DNA from: Akkermansia muciniphila
GTDB lineage: Bacteria; Verrucomicrobiota; Verrucomicrobiia; Limisphaerales; UBA9464
DNA: 54,989 nt
Direction: 5' to 3'
NCBI GenBank assembly: GCA_945883815.1
Contig: CAMCYJ010000015.1
Coordinates: 1 to 54,989, forward strand
Part shown: positions 24,510 through 33,507 of the stretch, piece by piece
How the letters are laid out: each line of letters opens with the position of its first letter
How positions within the stretch are numbered: the stretch's first letter is position 1
Made by a program: the position numbers and the translations under genes
Notes under the pieces: model-generated
Seen by the model: the letters and a program-made list of their open reading frames with translations, nothing else
Database searches by the model: none
Told to the model about the DNA's origin: nothing

Positions 24510-24944
24510 AAACTAAAAGCATTCAGTTTAATGTATCAAAAAACAACGCAGCGCCGTGCCGAGGAAAACCGATGCCGGTGCAGCCACCCGATGCCTCTTA
24601 CGTCCACGGCGGAGACACCGAACGAGGCCAGGTCACCCCCACTCGGTTCGGTGGACGTCCGATTTTGCCGTTTTTTGGACAACTTCTTCAGCTCGCCGAC
24701 AGACGGGCTTCAATGTGCGGCCGACGGTGGGACGTTGGTTCGTGCAGCGCGCTTGGATTGAACCACGTTGCGCCGCTGTTCCTGTTCTTTCAGGTATTCG
24801 TCCCAATCCACGGCCGGGTCATTGGTGACTTCGCTGCCCACCAGTACTCGCTCTGTCGCCGATTTGACAATTCTCTGACGAATCGACTGCCGCCGGGAGG
24901 CAGACTCGCGCTAGAACAGACGAAGCCCTTTTCCCCCACCCCCG
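24510..24944. other. Intergenic region between hipBA and the histidine kinase
   Basis: These 435 bases begin with the end of an AT-rich promoter island. The remainder is GC-rich and contains no gene of normal length. The only coding-like stretch is the short minus-strand frame at 24710-24841. A promoter for the two-component operon is expected in the right-hand part, but no clear -35/-10 pair was seen. Confidence 0.4.
24710..24841 (-). CDS. Possible small acidic/basic protein (43 residues), uncertain
   Basis: A short minus-strand frame from a GTG at 24841 encodes 43 residues with a strongly coding-like composition: GSEVTNDPAVDWDEYLKEQ, then a basic segment with SKRAART and a Pro-containing end. 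The same frame stays open upstream to about 24909 without an ATG, so the true start or even its reality is unclear. It is divergent from the histidine kinase gene. No family was recognised. It may be a small conserved protein, the end of a decayed gene, or chance. Confidence 0.3.
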   Translation of the reverse strand: MGSEVTNDPAVDWDEYLKEQEQRRNVVQSKRAARTNVPPSAAH

Positions 24945-27404
24945 ATGTCGAACTGGATGAACTGGAGAGACGGACTGCTGCTGGCCGCCATCGTGGGCGC
25001 GGTCGTAGCCGGAGCGATGCTCTGGAGGGTCCGCTCACGAGGGCTTGCCCAGCCGGGATCCCAGACCGTGAAGCCGACCCCAGCGCCGACGTGGACGGCG
25101 GTGCTCGTGCTGATGCCAGTCCTGGCACTCGCCCTTGTCGGGTTGGTTTCGGTGATCCGAGACAGGGCGACCGTGGAGGAGGAGGCTCAGAAGGATGCGG
25201 CAAGATGGGCGCGGAATCTCGCGGCTCAGTTGCAGGTCTCGTGGCCTATTTGGCTGGGAACATTGGAGTCGCAGTTCGGAAAGCTGACGAATGACGACCA
25301 TTTTGAATGGAGATCTACCGATCCGATCGAAGTGGGATCTCGCCGATCCCCGAATCGACCGAGTCTTGAAGATTTCCAAGTATTGCCTTCCGGGGAACAC
25401 ACCCTTCCTGTGCTGGTGCGCGCGACTCCCCGGGGACTCTTGCATCCGCCGGGCTATCCGACCGTTCCCCAGCCACCGTCCTGGGTCTCGAAACTTTCAC
25501 CCCGGGTCCAAGCAGCGTTGGAGCGACTGCAAGATCCGCAGCCGTTGCCGACGCAGGAGGTAGAGACCGAATTGCGTGCAGTTATGGCCGGATCCAGAGA
25601 TCTTTCGGTGGGGCATTGGGCGCGGTTCCTGGCGCTCCGGCGGGCCCCTCAAGGCGACCTGAACGTTCCGTCCCAGCTCTTGGGGTTGGGGTTGAGCGCT
25701 CTGAGCAATCGGGTCGAATCGGTTACCGGGCTGCCATTGGGTGCCTTGAGCCTTGAGGAATATGGGCGACGGACTGGTGTCAGCGCCGTCAGAGGCCTCG
25801 AATTCGAACTGCTCCGCGGCTTGACGCTGGTACAACCGAGCCTGATGACCCAGAGCTTGTTGGATTCCAATTCTCCGTCCTCGGCGAGGCCTTCGGATCT
25901 CAGTGACTTGGAGCGGCGGGGCGACATGGAATTGACTTGGAGGCGGGATGAACTGTCCCGCGAACTCTTTCGATCCTGGAACACCAGCCATGACGATTCC
26001 GGTGAGTCCCTGCGGAAGGGTTGGATGGACTGTGGAACGGTTTCCTGGTGGGGATTCAAAGAAAAAATAAAAGGCGACGGACAATTTCAGGTGACCTTCT
26101 ATTCCGCCGACGCCCTGGGCTGGGTCGCAGGCTTGGTGCTGAGGGGGCATGCTTGGGAATGGGATTCGAGGGGTCATCCGAGGCAGATCCTCCCCGTCGG
26201 ATGGTCCTATTCCGTGGAATTGGACGGTCGCTCTTTAACCCATCCGGTGCTTCCGGAGTCCTCGAAGTTTCCGGTGCTTGCCTCCGAGGCGGGCACCTTC
26301 AGCGGCGTCCGATGGCATTCGAAGACCGACCAATTCAAGGTTCTCCCGGAGTCGGAGCATCCCAAGTTCGTGCTGCGGATCCATCTCCAGGATCCCGAGA
26401 TTGTCTTCGCCGCGCAGCGGCGAAGGCAGTGGCTCTTCGGCGGGCTCATCCTGGCCGCAGCGGCGGTGGCGGGCCTGGCAGCCTGGCAAATGCAGCGCTC
26501 CATCCATCGCCAACAGGCGCTCAACGAGGAGCAGTCGAACTTCATCGCCAGCGTCTCCCACGAACTGCGCATACCCCTGGCGACCCTGCGGCTCCTGGCC
26601 GAGGGCCTGGCTTCCGGTCGGGTCGCCGAGCCCAACCAGCGCCGCCAGTACGCGGGACTGTTGCTTCAGGAGACTCGCCGCCTCGGTCGGTTGGTGGAGA
26701 ACGTGCTCGATTTCGGGCGCATCGAGCAGGGGCGTAAGGAATATCAGTTTGAGCCCACCGACCTCGTCCGGCTCGTGTCGGCCACGGTCCGAGCCTTCGA
26801 GCCGCTCGCCGCCGAACGCAAGGTTCGCATCGCGTGGACGGAGCCGGTTGATTCACAGTTCGCCGGCAGATCAGAGGCCGTGGTCGAGTTGCTCGCCGAT
26901 GGCGTCGCCCTGCAACAGGCGCTCTCCAACCTGCTCGACAACGCGTTGAAGCATGCGCCCGAGGGCAGTGTGGTGACGGTCGCCGTCGAAGCAGTGGGCT
27001 CACCGTCCGGCGATCTTGCATCAGTCTCCACCCGGCTGCCATCGGTGGTGCGGATCTCGGTGCGTGACGCCGGCCCGGGGATTCCCCCCGAGGATCGTCA
27101 GCGAATCTTCGAGCGCTTCTTCCGGCGTGGCTCCGAACTCCGGCGCGAGACGCAGGGCGTGGGCCTGGGGTTGGCCATCGTGCGGCACATCGTCACCGCC
27201 CACCGGGGCCGGGTGTGGGTCGACGACACGCCGGGCCCGGGGGCTTGCTTCGTGATGGAATTGCCATGCGGCGAGTTTTCCGACGGACAATCGATCCCAG
27301 CAGACGCTTCGCCGTCCCCAAGGCCGATCCATGCCTCGGACATTGCGTCCGATGCGAACCCGGGATCGGATCCCGAGCCTCGGAATCCCGATTCCATTCT
27401 CTAA
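24945..27404 (+). CDS. Membrane sensor histidine kinase
   Basis: An 819-residue kinase. Two membrane helices near the N-terminus (about 9-27 and 49-66) are followed by a large non-cytoplasmic sensor region (about 67-495) with no recognised domain, a third helix (WLFGGLILAAAAVAGLAAW, about 505-523), then HisKA with phospho-acceptor H539 in SVSHELRIPLA, and HATPase_c with N box NLLDNALKHA (about 661-670), G1 DAGPGIP and G2 GVGLGLAI. The 45-residue tail after MELPCGEF is Pro/Ser-rich and low complexity. It pairs with the response regulator 35 bases downstream. The signal is unknown. Confidence 0.92.
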   Translation: MSNWMNWRDGLLLAAIVGAVVAGAMLWRVRSRGLAQPGSQTVKPTPAPTWTAVLVLMPVLALALVGLVSVIRDRATVEEEAQKDAARWARNLAAQLQVSWPIWLGTLESQFGKLTNDDHFEWRSTDPIEVGSRRSPNRPSLEDFQVLPSGEHTLPVLVRATPRGLLHPPGYPTVPQPPSWVSKLSPRVQAALERLQDPQPLPTQEVETELRAVMAGSRDLSVGHWARFLALRRAPQGDLNVPSQLLGLGLSALSNRVESVTGLPLGALSLEEYGRRTGVSAVRGLEFELLRGLTLVQPSLMTQSLLDSNSPSSARPSDLSDLERRGDMELTWRRDELSRELFRSWNTSHDDSGESLRKGWMDCGTVSWWGFKEKIKGDGQFQVTFYSADALGWVAGLVLRGHAWEWDSRGHPRQILPVGWSYSVELDGRSLTHPVLPESSKFPVLASEAGTFSGVRWHSKTDQFKVLPESEHPKFVLRIHLQDPEIVFAAQRRRQWLFGGLILAAAAVAGLAAWQMQRSIHRQQALNEEQSNFIASVSHELRIPLATLRLLAEGLASGRVAEPNQRRQYAGLLLQETRRLGRLVENVLDFGRIEQGRKEYQFEPTDLVRLVSATVRAFEPLAAERKVRIAWTEPVDSQFAGRSEAVVELLADGVALQQALSNLLDNALKHAPEGSVVTVAVEAVGSPSGDLASVSTRLPSVVRISVRDAGPGIPPEDRQRIFERFFRRGSELRRETQGVGLGLAIVRHIVTAHRGRVWVDDTPGPGACFVMELPCGEFSDGQSIPADASPSPRPIHASDIASDANPGSDPEPRNPDSIL

Positions 27405-27439
27405 GGCTCAGCCAACTTGAACCGGAACCCGCACCGACG

Positions 27440-28282
27440 ATGTCCCGCATCTTGATCATCGAAGACGAGCCCGCCATGCGCACGGTGCTGACCGACCTGC
27501 TCGCGTCGGAAGGTCACCGGGTGATCGCCGCCTCGCAGGGGGCTGACGGTCTCGAGAGGGCCTTGGCCGAGCAGCCCGACTTGATCCTGCTCGACGTGAT
27601 GATGCCCCGCCTCGATGGGTTCGCCCTCGCGCAGGAGTTGCGGCGTCTGGGGCGTGCCGTGCCGATCTTGATGCTGACAGCCAAGGGCCGCGTGGAAGAT
27701 CGCGTTCGGGGCCTGGACTCCGGGGCCGACGACTACCTGGTGAAGCCCTTCAGTGGTGACGAATTGCTGGCTCGGGTGCGGGCGCTCCTGCGGCGGTTCC
27801 ATCGCGGTGCGGCGGCGCCCACGCAGTTGCAGTTGGGGGACGTGGCGGTGGACTTCGCTCGACTGGAGGCCCGTCGTGGTGGCCGACTGCTGCACCTCAC
27901 CGCCAAGGAGTTCGGCCTTCTCCGCTTGCTGGCCGAGACCCCGGGCGAGCCGGTGTCGCGCGAGCGTTGCCTGGACGTGGTCTGGGGTGTCGGGGCTTTC
28001 CCCACGACCCGGACGGTCGACACCCACATCGCCAGCCTGCGTGCCAAACTCGAGCCCGGTTCGCCCGTGGACGGGGCTGCGAGATTCTTCAAGACCGTGC
28101 ATGGGGTCGGGTACCGTCTGGATCTCGGGCTGGACTCGGCGAAAGATCCGGAATCCGGATCTGTGTCGGTGCCGGGCCCCGGTTTGGATCCCGAGCTGGA
28201 GGCGGCACCCAGCCGACCCGAAGCGGCTCCGATCTCTCAAGTCGATGCGGTCTCGCGGCCCGGAAAGGGAAGGAAGCCATGA
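27440..28282 (+). CDS. OmpR/PhoB-family response regulator
   Basis: A 280-residue regulator from the ATG at 27440 (MSRILIIEDEP). The receiver domain has the acidic pair E8/D9, phospho-acceptor D52 (LILLDVMMPRLDG), and the Thr/Lys switch in LMLTAKGR and VKPFSGDELL. A winged-helix DNA-binding domain follows (HLTAKEFGLLRLL to VHGVGYRLDL). The last about 50 residues form a Pro/Ser-rich extension not usual in the family. It is the partner of the upstream kinase. Its stop overlaps an ATG (28279) in frame with the ankyrin gene, preceded by AGGA, suggesting translational coupling. Confidence 0.93.
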   Translation: MSRILIIEDEPAMRTVLTDLLASEGHRVIAASQGADGLERALAEQPDLILLDVMMPRLDGFALAQELRRLGRAVPILMLTAKGRVEDRVRGLDSGADDYLVKPFSGDELLARVRALLRRFHRGAAAPTQLQLGDVAVDFARLEARRGGRLLHLTAKEFGLLRLLAETPGEPVSRERCLDVVWGVGAFPTTRTVDTHIASLRAKLEPGSPVDGAARFFKTVHGVGYRLDLGLDSAKDPESGSVSVPGPGLDPELEAAPSRPEAAPISQVDAVSRPGKGRKP

Positions 28283-28395
28283 CTCGCCTGTGCCATTGCC
28301 TGCCTGGCCCAAGGGCCCGAGCCGCTCGGGTTTGCTTCGCTCCGATTTTGCCGTTCCCTGACACTTCCACCGCCCACCGCGGGCATCCTGACTCC

Positions 28396-31017
28396 ATGAA
28401 TTCATTGCGTATCCCAGTGCTGCTGTCGGTCTTCTTCGGCTTGCTGCTGACGCTCCGGGCCGCAGATCCACTGTCCGAGGCCTTCCAGCGAGGCCTGCTC
28501 GCCGAGGAGACCCGCGCCGACTTCCAGGCCGCCAGCGCAGCCTACGGCGAGGTGATCCGATTGGCCGACGCGCAACGCGACCTCATCGCCACCGCCCTGT
28601 TCCGCCTCAGCGAAACCCAACGCCGCCTGAGCCGCACCAATGACGCCATCGCCGGCTACCACCGCCTCATCCGCGAATTCAGCACCCAGACCAACCTCGT
28701 CACCCTCGCCACCGAACGACTGCAAGCCTTGGGTGGCGCGGAGACTCCGCAGAAGTCCCGGGACCCGAGCTCAAGTCTGGCGGCTCCCCTGAAGTCGGAC
28801 GAGGGGGCCACGGATCCGGAGTCACGGGAGTTGGAGCGATTGCGGCGGATGCTGGTCAACAGCCCCGACCTGATCGATGCGCCCCAAGGCGAGAACAAGG
28901 AGACCCCCCTGCAGACGGCCGCGCGCCTCGATCACGGCCGCGTGGTGGAATTTCTGCTGTCGCAGCGGGTGGACCCGAAAGGTGGTGCCCAAGATCGGCC
29001 GCCGTTGCATCTGGCCGCCGGCGCCGGCCACAAGCGTCTGGTGGAATTGTTGCTGAAGGCGGGGGTTCCGCCGGACCAGTTGGACAAGAGCGGCATGACG
29101 CCGTTGCATTGGGCGGTTCGGGCTGGGCGTTCGCAGGTGGTTCAAAGCCTCCTCGCCTCGGGTGCTCGGCCGTCGATTCGCTTCCAAGGCTCAATGTCGT
29201 TCCAAGATACGCCCTTGGGAATCGCGGTCGTGCAGGGTAACCGACTCAGCGTAGAGCTTCTGGTGGGAGCTGGCGCCTCTCTGAACGAAGAGGCGGCCCG
29301 TGACAGGGGACCCTACAGCTACAGTCCCTTGCTGTTGGCCTTGAAAAACCGCGATGGCGCAATGGCGCAGCGTCTTCTCGAACTGGGTGCCGATCCGACG
29401 TTGGTGATCGGTGAAAGGAATCCCTTGCTCGAGGCCATTGCCTGGGCCCCAGTGGAGCTGCTCGATCGTCTGGTGGGTGGGCGATCCAAGTTGCCGGAGT
29501 CGTTGGCCTCGCAAGGGCCTTCCCTTCTGGAGGGTGCCATCAAGGCATTCAGGCCCGACGGTGTCGACTGGTTGCTGGCCCATGGGGTTTCTGCCGATGA
29601 ATCCAATGGTGATGGCAGGACCCCGCTTCACCATCTCGTTTACCGGAAGCAAAGCTCCCTGTCGCCGGACCAACGATCCTCCCAACTCAAGATCGCGGAT
29701 GCGTTGCTCAAGGCCCACGCGGACCCCAATCGTCCCGATCGTCAGGGGCAGACGCCGCTGGGGAATGCGGCCTTTGAAGGATGGGTCCCGGGCGTCGAAC
29801 GGCTTCTGCAGTCGGGAGGAAACCCCAACACCTTGTTTGGTGACGGACAACCTCTGATTCATGCCTTGTTGGGATGGTTAATGGATCAGCCAAGTGCTCC
29901 ACCAAAGACCCAGCAAGAGGGGGTCATCGACCTATTGTTGACTCGGGGTGCCGATCCGAATTCTGAACATGAGGGGCAGACCCTGCTTGGCATGGCAGCC
30001 TCCGGCGATCCTCAATGGGTCCGGCGGCTTCTCGATGCCAAGGCCGATCCCAACCGACGGCCCCGGGGTGGCGGACCGACCCCGTTGGAGCTCGTGGAAG
30101 ATCTCGTGGCCAACGCGCCGGAGGGATCCTCCAAGAAAAATGCCACGGAGAACGCCCGTCTGCTCCGAGCCGCCGGTGCCAAGGATCGGCTGCCGGACTT
30201 CGGCGCGATCCAGGTGGTCCGGAAACAGTCCGGGCGGATGCTGCGAACAAGGGTCTTTCGCACGCAGGCCACCAACGATCCCAATGCCTTCACCCTGCTC
30301 GAGTTGCTGGCAGCGCATCAAGGACCCCTCGTGGCCCCCGAGGTGTTTCGCATGGGCTCGCGCCCCGAGACCGATGCGACGGGCGCCCCGGCTGCCGGGA
30401 ATCCTGCGGTGGGGTTGGGCGGGGGCCTGCTGCCGGGAGGGCCCGTGCTGACCAGCTTTCCGCGAGCTTTTTCGCCTTCTGCTCCTGTAGGACGTGGTTT
30501 CGCGTTTCCGGATTGGCGGCGTGTGGTCATTCACCGTCCGTCACCGGATGCCACCACCTGGGAGGAGATTCCGGTCGATGTGGATGCGTGGATCGCCTCG
30601 GGCGATTGCCTGGGAGACAAGCCGTTGAAGTGGGGGGACTTGGTGGAATTGCCCGAGCGGGATCACCCGCTGGATGCAGCCGACGAGGGGGCACCGAAGG
30701 GGTTGGTCAATTTGTGGACCAACTGCTTGACCCGGACGGTGGAATTCCGGATTCGGGGGGAGACCCGGTCGGTGAAGTTGTCCTTGAAGGCTGATCAGAG
30801 GACGTATCAAGACCCGTTCAGTCTGAACGGCGCCCTGCGCCAGCCGTCGCTGCTCCGCACCACCTCGGACCTTCGCAACCTGCGCATCGAGCGCCGGGGG
30901 CCGACGGGTGTCCAAACTTGGAACATCGATGGATCGGACGCCGAAATCACCGCCTCCTTCTGGTTGCGTGATGGCGACCGCATCGAGGTGCCCGACCTCC
31001 AAACCCTGGAAAAATGA
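28396..31017 (+). CDS. Exported ankyrin-repeat protein with TPR-like start and SLBB-like C-terminal part
   Basis: 873 residues from the ATG at 28396, where a signal peptide begins (MNSLRIPVLLSVFFGLLLTLRAA). An in-frame ATG at 28279 overlapping the regulator stop would add 39 residues ahead of the signal peptide. Residues about 27-110 look TPR-like (AASAAYGEVIRLADAQRDL, AIAGYHRLIREF). About nine to eleven ankyrin repeats follow (TPLQTAARLDHGRVVEFLL, PPLHLAAGAGHKRLVELLL, TPLHWAVRAGRSQVVQSLL and others). The last about 280 residues resemble the repeated ligand-like modules of polysaccharide-export proteins (DWRRVVIHRPSPD, WLRDGDRIEVPDL). It probably binds partners in the periplasm. Its position behind a two-component system suggests linked expression; function unknown. 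Confidence 0.75.
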   Translation: MNSLRIPVLLSVFFGLLLTLRAADPLSEAFQRGLLAEETRADFQAASAAYGEVIRLADAQRDLIATALFRLSETQRRLSRTNDAIAGYHRLIREFSTQTNLVTLATERLQALGGAETPQKSRDPSSSLAAPLKSDEGATDPESRELERLRRMLVNSPDLIDAPQGENKETPLQTAARLDHGRVVEFLLSQRVDPKGGAQDRPPLHLAAGAGHKRLVELLLKAGVPPDQLDKSGMTPLHWAVRAGRSQVVQSLLASGARPSIRFQGSMSFQDTPLGIAVVQGNRLSVELLVGAGASLNEEAARDRGPYSYSPLLLALKNRDGAMAQRLLELGADPTLVIGERNPLLEAIAWAPVELLDRLVGGRSKLPESLASQGPSLLEGAIKAFRPDGVDWLLAHGVSADESNGDGRTPLHHLVYRKQSSLSPDQRSSQLKIADALLKAHADPNRPDRQGQTPLGNAAFEGWVPGVERLLQSGGNPNTLFGDGQPLIHALLGWLMDQPSAPPKTQQEGVIDLLLTRGADPNSEHEGQTLLGMAASGDPQWVRRLLDAKADPNRRPRGGGPTPLELVEDLVANAPEGSSKKNATENARLLRAAGAKDRLPDFGAIQVVRKQSGRMLRTRVFRTQATNDPNAFTLLELLAAHQGPLVAPEVFRMGSRPETDATGAPAAGNPAVGLGGGLLPGGPVLTSFPRAFSPSAPVGRGFAFPDWRRVVIHRPSPDATTWEEIPVDVDAWIASGDCLGDKPLKWGDLVELPERDHPLDAADEGAPKGLVNLWTNCLTRTVEFRIRGETRSVKLSLKADQRTYQDPFSLNGALRQPSLLRTTSDLRNLRIERRGPTGVQTWNIDGSDAEITASFWLRDGDRIEVPDLQTLEK

Positions 31018-31096
31018 GGTCGCTTTCGGCGGTTGTTCCAAGGAGCCCCCACAACTTGACCCGCACCCGTGGCCGCGAGACCTTTGTGGCCTGTTC

Positions 31097-32590
31097 ATGA
31101 CGAAATTGTCCCGCGCCCTCCGACCCCTGCTTTACGCCCTGCTCCTGGCAGGCGGGGGCGGGTTGTGTGGGTTGCCTGGGTTGTCCGCCGCGGCCGGGCC
31201 AGACTCCGAGGTGCGGTTCGGTCCGCTGGCTGAGGAGTTCCCGCTGACGTTGCGCGCCGGGCATCGTGGGGAAGCTTTGGGGCCGCTCTTCCATTGGCAG
31301 GAGACGCCGGAGGCGTGGGGTTGGGGATTTTCGCCGTGGGTGTCTTACCAGCACGAACCGGGCGTCGAGCGCACGCAGGCCGAGTTTCTCTACCCGCTGG
31401 TGTCCTTCGATCAGTACGGTTCGCAGTACCGCTTCCACATCGTGCAGTTCCTGAGTTGGAGCGGGGGGCAGGGTAACGCAGGACTCGGGAAGGACCGTTT
31501 CACGTTGTTCCCGTTCTGGTTCAGCCAGCGCTCTGACGACCCGGCCGAGTCGTACCGGGCGCTGGTGCCGTTTTACGGCCATCTGAAGGGCCGACTGTTC
31601 CGCGACGAGATCCGCTTTGTCGCGCTGCCGCTCTGGGTTCAGACCCGCAAGCGCGACGTGGTCACCGATAATTATTTAGCCCCCTTCGTCCACGTGCGCA
31701 CCGGGGGCGCCCAGGGGTGGCAGGTGTGGCCGCTTTACGGTCAGGAGCGTCGGGTGCCGCTGGTGCGGACCAATGCCTTGAGCGACCTGCCCGAAGTTGT
31801 GCCCGGACACGAGAAACGCTTCATCGCTTGGCCCTTCTGGATCACCGACCGCCAGGGTATCGGCTCCGGGAATCCGATCACCAACACGTTGGCCCTGCCG
31901 CTGTTTTCCCTGCAACGGTCGAAGCTGCGCGACAACACCACACTGATGTGGCCCTTCTTCACCCACACCGTGGACCGGGAGCGCCAGTTCGACGAATGGG
32001 GCGCGCCGTGGCCCTTCATCGGGTGGGCCGACGGTCCCGGAAAACACGCTCGCCGGGTATGGCCGCTCTGGGGTCGGGCCACCAACGCCGAGCAGCAGAG
32101 CCAATTCGTGCTGTGGCCCTTCTACACCCACAAGCGGCTGCTGGCCGAGGACCTCGATCGCGAACAAACCCGCAGCGTGTTCTACCTGTGGGTCGATGTG
32201 GCGGAGCGCGACCGTCGCAATGGCGCGGAGTACCGCCGCCGCTCGCTCTGGCCGCTGTTCCATCATGCGCGCGATCGGCAGGGGCGTGAACGGCTTCAGG
32301 TGCTCGCGCTGGCCGAAGGGGCCTTCCCCTCGAACGAGGGCATTGTCCGCGGCTGGAGTCCCCTCTGGTCGCTCTACCGCCACGAACGCGATGCCAAGAC
32401 CGGTCGGCAGAGCCGTTCGTTGCTGTGGAACTTGTGGCGTCAGGAGTCGGGCCCCGAAGGCACGCGCAACGGACTGTTCTTCGGTTTGATCCGGTGGGGG
32501 AAAAATGTCCCGCCAGGAGGCGTTCCTAAGGCGACCGCTCCGACTGCTCCGATCGCTCCGACCCCTTCGACCCCCTCGCCCAAGCCCTGA
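31097..32590 (+). CDS. Exported aromatic-repeat protein (WPF/WPLW repeats), function unknown
   Basis: 497 residues, starting at ATG 31097 with a signal peptide (MTKLSRALRPLLYALLLAGGGG...). From residue about 40 to the end it is built of some 12-15 short repeats with a W/F-P-[FL]-[WFY] core, such as LFPFWFSQRS, LVPFYGHLKG, VWPLYGQER, AWPFWITDR, MWPFFTHT, PWPFIGWAD, VWPLWGRAT, LWPFYTHK and LWPLFHHARD. Spacing is about 25-45 residues. Alternating hydrophobic strands ending in aromatic residues suggest beta-hairpins at a membrane interface, perhaps an outer-membrane barrel or a lipid-facing sheet (inference). A Pro/Ala/Thr-rich tail ends it. No family could be named. Confidence 0.65.
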   Translation: MTKLSRALRPLLYALLLAGGGGLCGLPGLSAAAGPDSEVRFGPLAEEFPLTLRAGHRGEALGPLFHWQETPEAWGWGFSPWVSYQHEPGVERTQAEFLYPLVSFDQYGSQYRFHIVQFLSWSGGQGNAGLGKDRFTLFPFWFSQRSDDPAESYRALVPFYGHLKGRLFRDEIRFVALPLWVQTRKRDVVTDNYLAPFVHVRTGGAQGWQVWPLYGQERRVPLVRTNALSDLPEVVPGHEKRFIAWPFWITDRQGIGSGNPITNTLALPLFSLQRSKLRDNTTLMWPFFTHTVDRERQFDEWGAPWPFIGWADGPGKHARRVWPLWGRATNAEQQSQFVLWPFYTHKRLLAEDLDREQTRSVFYLWVDVAERDRRNGAEYRRRSLWPLFHHARDRQGRERLQVLALAEGAFPSNEGIVRGWSPLWSLYRHERDAKTGRQSRSLLWNLWRQESGPEGTRNGLFFGLIRWGKNVPPGGVPKATAPTAPIAPTPSTPSPKP

Positions 32591-32749
32591 ACCGTGCCGG
32601 TGGGCGGGGTGCCTTGAGGCATCAGTTCGCAGAGGAAACCCAGAGCCGGAGTTCCAAAGCCCGAATTCCATCGCCGGAACGATAAGGCCGAAACGGCCGG
32701 GTCGACGCCTCCGAGCCGGCCCTCCGTTTGGGCCTAGTTCTTACCCTTT

Positions 32750-33499
32750 TCAGCCCCCCGCGAGCACCGTCTCGATCTTGTTCTGCAGGTCGGCGCTGAT
32801 GCGCTCGACTGGCCGCTCAGCGTCGATGAGGTCGAAGCCGTAGTGGCGTTGCAGCCGTCGGAAGGTGTCGCGCATGCGGCTCTGGTACTGCAGGAAGCTG
32901 TCGAACATGTCGCGCGACAGGCCCAGGTCCATGCCGCTTTCCCAGTAGTCGAGGGCCTGCTGCTTGGCGAAGACGCGCTGAACCAGGTTCTCGGGCCGTA
33001 CCTCGAGGTAGAACACCGCGTCGGGAACCAGCGCGATGCCGTACAAATTGCGCAGCCACTGCTCGTCCACGCCGCGCACGAGATCGCGGGCCATTAGCGT
33101 GTAAATGTAGCGGTCGGCCAGCACCATCGAGCCCGCCCGCAGCGCCGGCAGGATGGTGTTCTCGAGTTGGTCGGCGAAGTCGGTCGCGTAAAACAGCGAG
33201 AGCGTGGTGCGCGAGAGAATGTTGCCCTGCTGGGCGGCTTCGAGTTCTTCACTGACCAGCGACGAGCGCTTCAAGCCGACTTGGATGGTGTGATGACCCG
33301 AGGCCTCCAGCCACTGGATCATCCGGGATATTTGCGTGGACCGGCCCGAACCGTCGGCCCCTTCCACCACGATGAGCTTCCCGGAGAGTTTCTCGACCTC
33401 CACGCCGGGCAGGCCCAGACCGAAGAAGCGCTTCGGCGTGACCTTCGGGACGAGCACTTCGGCGTCGTTCGTGGGTGCGGATTTGGTTTTCCTGGCCAT
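32750..33499 (-). CDS. Thymidylate-kinase-like protein with altered P-loop
   Basis: 249 residues resembling dTMP kinase. It has a 40-residue N-terminal extension, then the nucleotide-binding loop VVEGADGSGRSTQ, DR motif LADRYIYTLMARD, and LVPDAVFYLEVRP. The Walker A lysine that contacts the phosphates is replaced by arginine (R53; codon CGG on the coding strand), whereas its neighbour keeps lysine. It follows the second kinase gene after 8 bases on the same strand. It may have lost or changed catalysis, or it may act with its paralogue. The 159 bases after it, up to the plus-strand gene, hold nothing recognised. Confidence 0.83.
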   Translation of the reverse strand: MARKTKSAPTNDAEVLVPKVTPKRFFGLGLPGVEVEKLSGKLIVVEGADGSGRSTQISRMIQWLEASGHHTIQVGLKRSSLVSEELEAAQQGNILSRTTLSLFYATDFADQLENTILPALRAGSMVLADRYIYTLMARDLVRGVDEQWLRNLYGIALVPDAVFYLEVRPENLVQRVFAKQQALDYWESGMDLGLSRDMFDSFLQYQSRMRDTFRRLQRHYGFDLIDAERPVERISADLQNKIETVLAGG

Positions 33500-33507
33500 G
33501 GCTCGGA

